10,334 nt of DNA from Jimgerdemannia flammicorona (taxonomy: Eukaryota > Mucoromycota > Endogonomycetes > Endogonales > Endogonaceae). Positions within the stretch are counted from its first letter, which is position 1; each line of letters begins with the position of its first letter. The position numbers and the translations under genes were made by a program. The notes under the pieces were generated by a model. It was not told the DNA's origin, made no database searches, and saw only the letters and a program-made list of their open reading frames with translations. Location: positions 1-10,334 of the forward strand of contig RBNI01007418.1 in the NCBI GenBank assembly GCA_003990745.1, given 5' to 3'. Positions 7,560 to 10,334 of this stretch are shown here, one piece after another.

Positions 7560-8810
7560 CTCGAAATTGAAACAATCATTGACAAGCTGTTTGGCTCCGC
7601 TGGAGCTTGGGTAAGTATAAGATATTGATCTAATATTCATAGTATATATTATCAACACAACTAATTATGACTCCATTAAGAGGTTGGCAAACTTAATACA
7701 AGCTCGCCAACGGTGGAAAGAGTTGAGCAGCCTTCCCGCTCCTTCCCACAGCGACGAGTTTTCCTACAACAAAGATCAGTGGGAAAGGATACTGTAGTGG
7801 GCCGGACGCACTGTTGGACAATTGTAAGTTAGTACTATTTACTGCTGTACTTGACTTAAGTGATGTTTAAGTACATTCATTACCCTCTTGGCTTTTATAG
7901 CCTCGATGCGTTCGAGGCATACAAGAATCCTCTGGAATCTAATTGCAACGAGACGGAATGGCTTGGGGCTTACATTGTCCCATTGTTAGAGGGAGCATTG
8001 AAGTTAGATGGAGTTTGCCGTGTCTCATGGTATTTTTTGTCATATCTCTTGGTTGTTGTCAATTTTCTGAATAGGGTTCAAAGTTAACAGGCCTGCCTAT
8101 CACTTGATCATGCATCAGGGGGGAGACTTCGGTCTCGTAACCATAACAAGGACGTGCTGACTGAGACCGTGGAGCGTGGACACTTGGTGGATTTACTATG
8201 TGCATATGAGAATCACGAGATATTGTGCTTGTTGGCCTGTGGTGGCCCATATAAATCTGATCTTACTAAGCTTGCATCCGATGAGTTTCATTTAATGCGG
8301 ATAATGAAAGACATGCTCGACGACTTGCACATCAAGTTCTGTAATGCTGGAACGGATGACTCTGGTCTTTACGTCTTGGGGATACAGGTATAATCAATAA
8401 GAGGGTTTTACAGTTGATTGGTTTGAGCCATGACATAATGATTATGAATATCTTTTTCTCAGACTCATTTAGCCGATGTAAGGATTTATCTAATGGAAAG
8501 ACGAGATGTATATTGGCTCCACCTCCTCAAAACATTCTCTCTGGCTTTGTCCTTCGCCTCCTTCCGTAACCTGAGGGTGGCGATGAAGTGGGCCTGGAAC
8601 TTACGAGTAAGCTATAACTTTATCCTTGTAAGAACTTTTAAATACCATGCTCATAACATTTTAATTATTCAGGGATTGGTAAATAATCTGCTCTCCAAGC
8701 TCGACGACCTTATCGAAGATGCCGGAACTCCCCCACCTAGGCCATTCTCTGATGAAATGGAGACGGTAGATATGCCTGTCAAAGCCAAAAAGATCAGAAC
8801 TGCGAAATAA
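7560..8810 (+). pseudogene. Lineage-specific fungal protein, possible PD-(D/E)XK-like fold
   Basis: Six exons on the plus strand: 7560-7610, 7681-7823, 7901-8029, 8075-8387, 8463-8606 and 8673-8810. The joins are GT-AG with matching phases; the 45-bp third intron is the least certain. Motifs in order are IIDKLFGSAGAW, QRWKELSSLPAPS, WAGRTVGQL, NETEWLGAYIVPLLEGALKL, VERGHLVDLL, ASDEFHLMRIMKDMLDDL, GLYVLGIQ, a YWLHLLKTF segment, and a basic tail ending KAKKIRTAK. I recall this layout from unnamed, multi-copy proteins of early-diverging fungi. The pattern VDLL then HEILCLLACGG then a Lys-rich helix resembles the D...ExK core of restriction-like nucleases, but where relatives often show an acidic residue this copy has Ala. 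Function is therefore unproven. In-frame stops are TAG at 7795-7797 and TAA at 8085-8087, each one C-to-T from a Gln codon. The 5' end is not resolved: frames upstream of 7560 have stops. Confidence 0.6.
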
Positions 8811-8814
8811 TAAA
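8809..8814 (+). promoter_or_regulatory. Candidate polyadenylation signal AATAAA
   Basis: AATAAA overlaps the TAA stop codon of the gene ending at 8810. Position and sequence suit a eukaryotic 3' end signal, though fungal signals are loose and the local AT content makes chance likely. Confidence 0.35.
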
Positions 8815-8816
8815 TA

Positions 8817-9228
8817 GAATAACTCAACTCGCTTTCATGTAAAACAACTATAGCCTTCATTCTTACAATTTGACAACTTGTAATATGCATTGAAAAACTG
8901 TACCCAAGAAAATTGTTGTATTCGAATTTACTTTTGTTCTCAGAGATAATCTAGTTACAGATGTAAAAGCATTTGGATTAACTGCCTCTAGAATTAATTT
9001 ACATTAAGTCCACTATGGAACCTAATTACAGCACCATCAGAAGTATTTTGAAAAAAAGAGTGGGGGTAAAAAAATTGTGCCTTATGTTTTTAAGATATGA
9101 CATGAAAGCTATAAATATTAGAAAAGTAAAAAACTGTACAGGCACATATAGGGATAGTCTTATATATTCTTTAACACTATATAGAAGAAAATTTACAAAA
9201 CAGATAAACTGAATATAAAAGATATCAT
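8817..9228. other. AT-rich spacer, possible element 5' flank
   Basis: Base composition drops from mixed to strongly AT-rich here. The open frame 9015-9212 (65 codons, lysine- and tyrosine-rich) ends just before the decayed element frame at 9229, but I see no known motif in it. It may be the upstream part of the same element. Confidence 0.4.
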
Positions 9229-10218
9229 ATGGCTATAATAACTGAATACAAAAAAGTAATCAAATTTTTGAAAGTAGGCTGTGGTTGTAGTTACTCTTTC
9301 AAAGTTCCCAAGGAAGTATTTGCTGAGATGTATGAAGTTTTTCAAGCTCTTTCTAAGTCAGAACAAGATATCTTTTTAATGACTTAACTCAAAGTCATAG
9401 ATAGTAGATCTATAAGTATTAGTTGCTATCTTAAGAAGAAAATCTATATTAATAAAAGAATATTATACTACTGAGACTGCAATACAGCTCTTTGCCAGAA
9501 AACTTATTTGAATATACTGGAAATTGGTTGAGCTTATTTTGAAAATATATAATATTATCTGTTGAAAAATAGTCTACTCTCACAGCTCTATAGTAATACT
9601 AAAAGAATATCTAAGTAAAAAACTAAAATAGTGATCAATCAAAGTATCACTATTACTGTTAAGAATTTTCTCTTAAATTATGCTGAAGTCCATAAGTTAT
9701 CTAGTTTAGTAAGAAATGCCAACTAAGTTATATAATTAATTATCTTTTTACTAATAAAAATAAGCTACAGGTCTATTTATTATAACTTTTTAGTAAACTT
9801 GAAAGATAGTAATTTGCATACTCTCAAATATAATATATTTTACAAATTATAATATCAGCTAAGTATACAAATTCAAATTATGAGCTCTCAAACTGATTTA
9901 TATAATACTTATTAGTATTTGTAAAATAACTTATAGTTTAAAGCTTATAAAGAGAAAGAGACCAAAGACTTATTAAAGAGATATAAAGAATATCTTACCA
10001 AAGCTAAGTTAGAATGAAACTATTATAATAGAAATACCAAATTAGCAGAGAAGTAAAGAAAATTTGTTAATCAGAATTATTCTATACTGAAAGATAGAAT
10101 ATCATACTACAGTATTGATATAGTTGTCTATTATAGTTATGACTGGGCTCAAAATATTCATATATCTCATTCTGATTATCAAATTGATAAGGTATATTAT
10201 CTTAGTACATTTGTTTAA
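9229..10218 (+). pseudogene. Heavily decayed mobile-element protein (Rhizophagus-type repeat family)
   Basis: One uninterrupted reading register from ATG 9229 to TAA 10216-10218 (330 codons) with 13 internal stops and no frameshift. Recognisable blocks in order: VGCGCSYSF (Cys-rich N-terminal box), FQALSKSEQDIFLM, NFLLNYAEVHKLSS, QIQIMSSQTDLYNTY, KEKETKDLLKRYKEYLTKA, and YSYDWAQNIHISHS. From memory these match, in the same order, a family of multi-copy proteins of unknown function that is common in Rhizophagus and also seen in some animals, whose core reads like YSFDFAQQVHIPHS and DLCWTCQ. The stops fall where relatives tend to have Gln or Trp, as expected if CAA/CAG and TGG mutated by transitions. 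The region is extremely AT-rich. The copy is also cut off after the DWAQN block, close to the window end. The catalytic part, if any, lies beyond. Confidence 0.7.
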
Positions 10219-10284
10219 TATTGTAATGGTGACCCCAGAATAATGACATCAGCACAGGAGACAGCCTTTCCTTGCAAAGCCACC

Positions 10285-10334
10285 AGATCGGAGCACAAGA
10301 AGATCATACGGCATACGAGATGAGCAATGATGAC
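10285..10334 (+). other. Sequencing-adapter-like tail
   Basis: AGATCGGAGCAC at 10285-10296 resembles the start of Illumina TruSeq adapter sequence with three bases missing. ACGGCATACGAGAT at 10308-10321 is identical to the last 14 bases of the P7 primer, and CAAGAAGATCAT before it matches the rest of P7 with small indels. AATGATGAC near 10326 recalls P5. This is probably not genomic DNA. Confidence 0.85.

Overview
The window looks like repeat-rich, gene-poor nuclear DNA of a filamentous fungus. The reasons are short GT-AG introns (about 45-116 bp), a BED-type hAT transposase of a kind common in fungal genomes, a fungal-type lineage-specific protein with PD-(D/E)XK-like sequence features, and a decayed copy of a repeat protein that I recall as abundant in Rhizophagus-like genomes. 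I cannot place the phylum: the protein families recall early-diverging fungi, while the transition-driven, AT-enriching decay recalls RIP-like or methylation-driven mutation in Dikarya. No bacterial-style operon, rRNA or tRNA is visible. The window may be a whole contig, because its last ~50 bases look like Illumina adapter.

Layout. Positions 1-1250 hold no convincing gene, only a degenerate ~55-bp duplication. Positions 1302-1549 are a 15-bp minisatellite. Positions 1561-2801 hold an unrecognised plus-strand spliced gene. Its stop codon runs straight into a 21-bp GGGTTAGG-containing tandem array (2801-2914), followed by three 20-bp repeats (3031-3090) and a five-copy long-unit array (3112-3590). 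Positions 3691-6224 on the minus strand are a nine-exon hAT transposase pseudogene. It can be read exon by exon with every splice phase matching and six in-frame stops. Upstream of its start lie a GT-rich stretch, a 14-bp minisatellite (about 6303-6555) and a perfect 20-bp palindrome. Positions 6656-7099 hold one open but unrecognised minus-strand frame. Positions 7560-8810 on the plus strand are a six-exon lineage-specific gene with two in-frame stops. From about 8820 the base composition becomes very AT-rich, and 9229-10218 is one continuous plus-strand frame of a decayed mobile-element protein with 13 internal stops and no frameshift.

The three recognisable genes are all broken in the same way: nonsense and missense changes that look like C-to-T or G-to-A transitions, with almost no indels. 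This suggests a genome-defence or methylcytosine-decay process acting on repeats, at least twice or to different depths: light in the hAT and the 7560-8810 gene, heavy in the AT-rich tail. The genes do not form a pathway. The coherent story is serial transposon insertion, satellite growth around the insertions, and mutational silencing.
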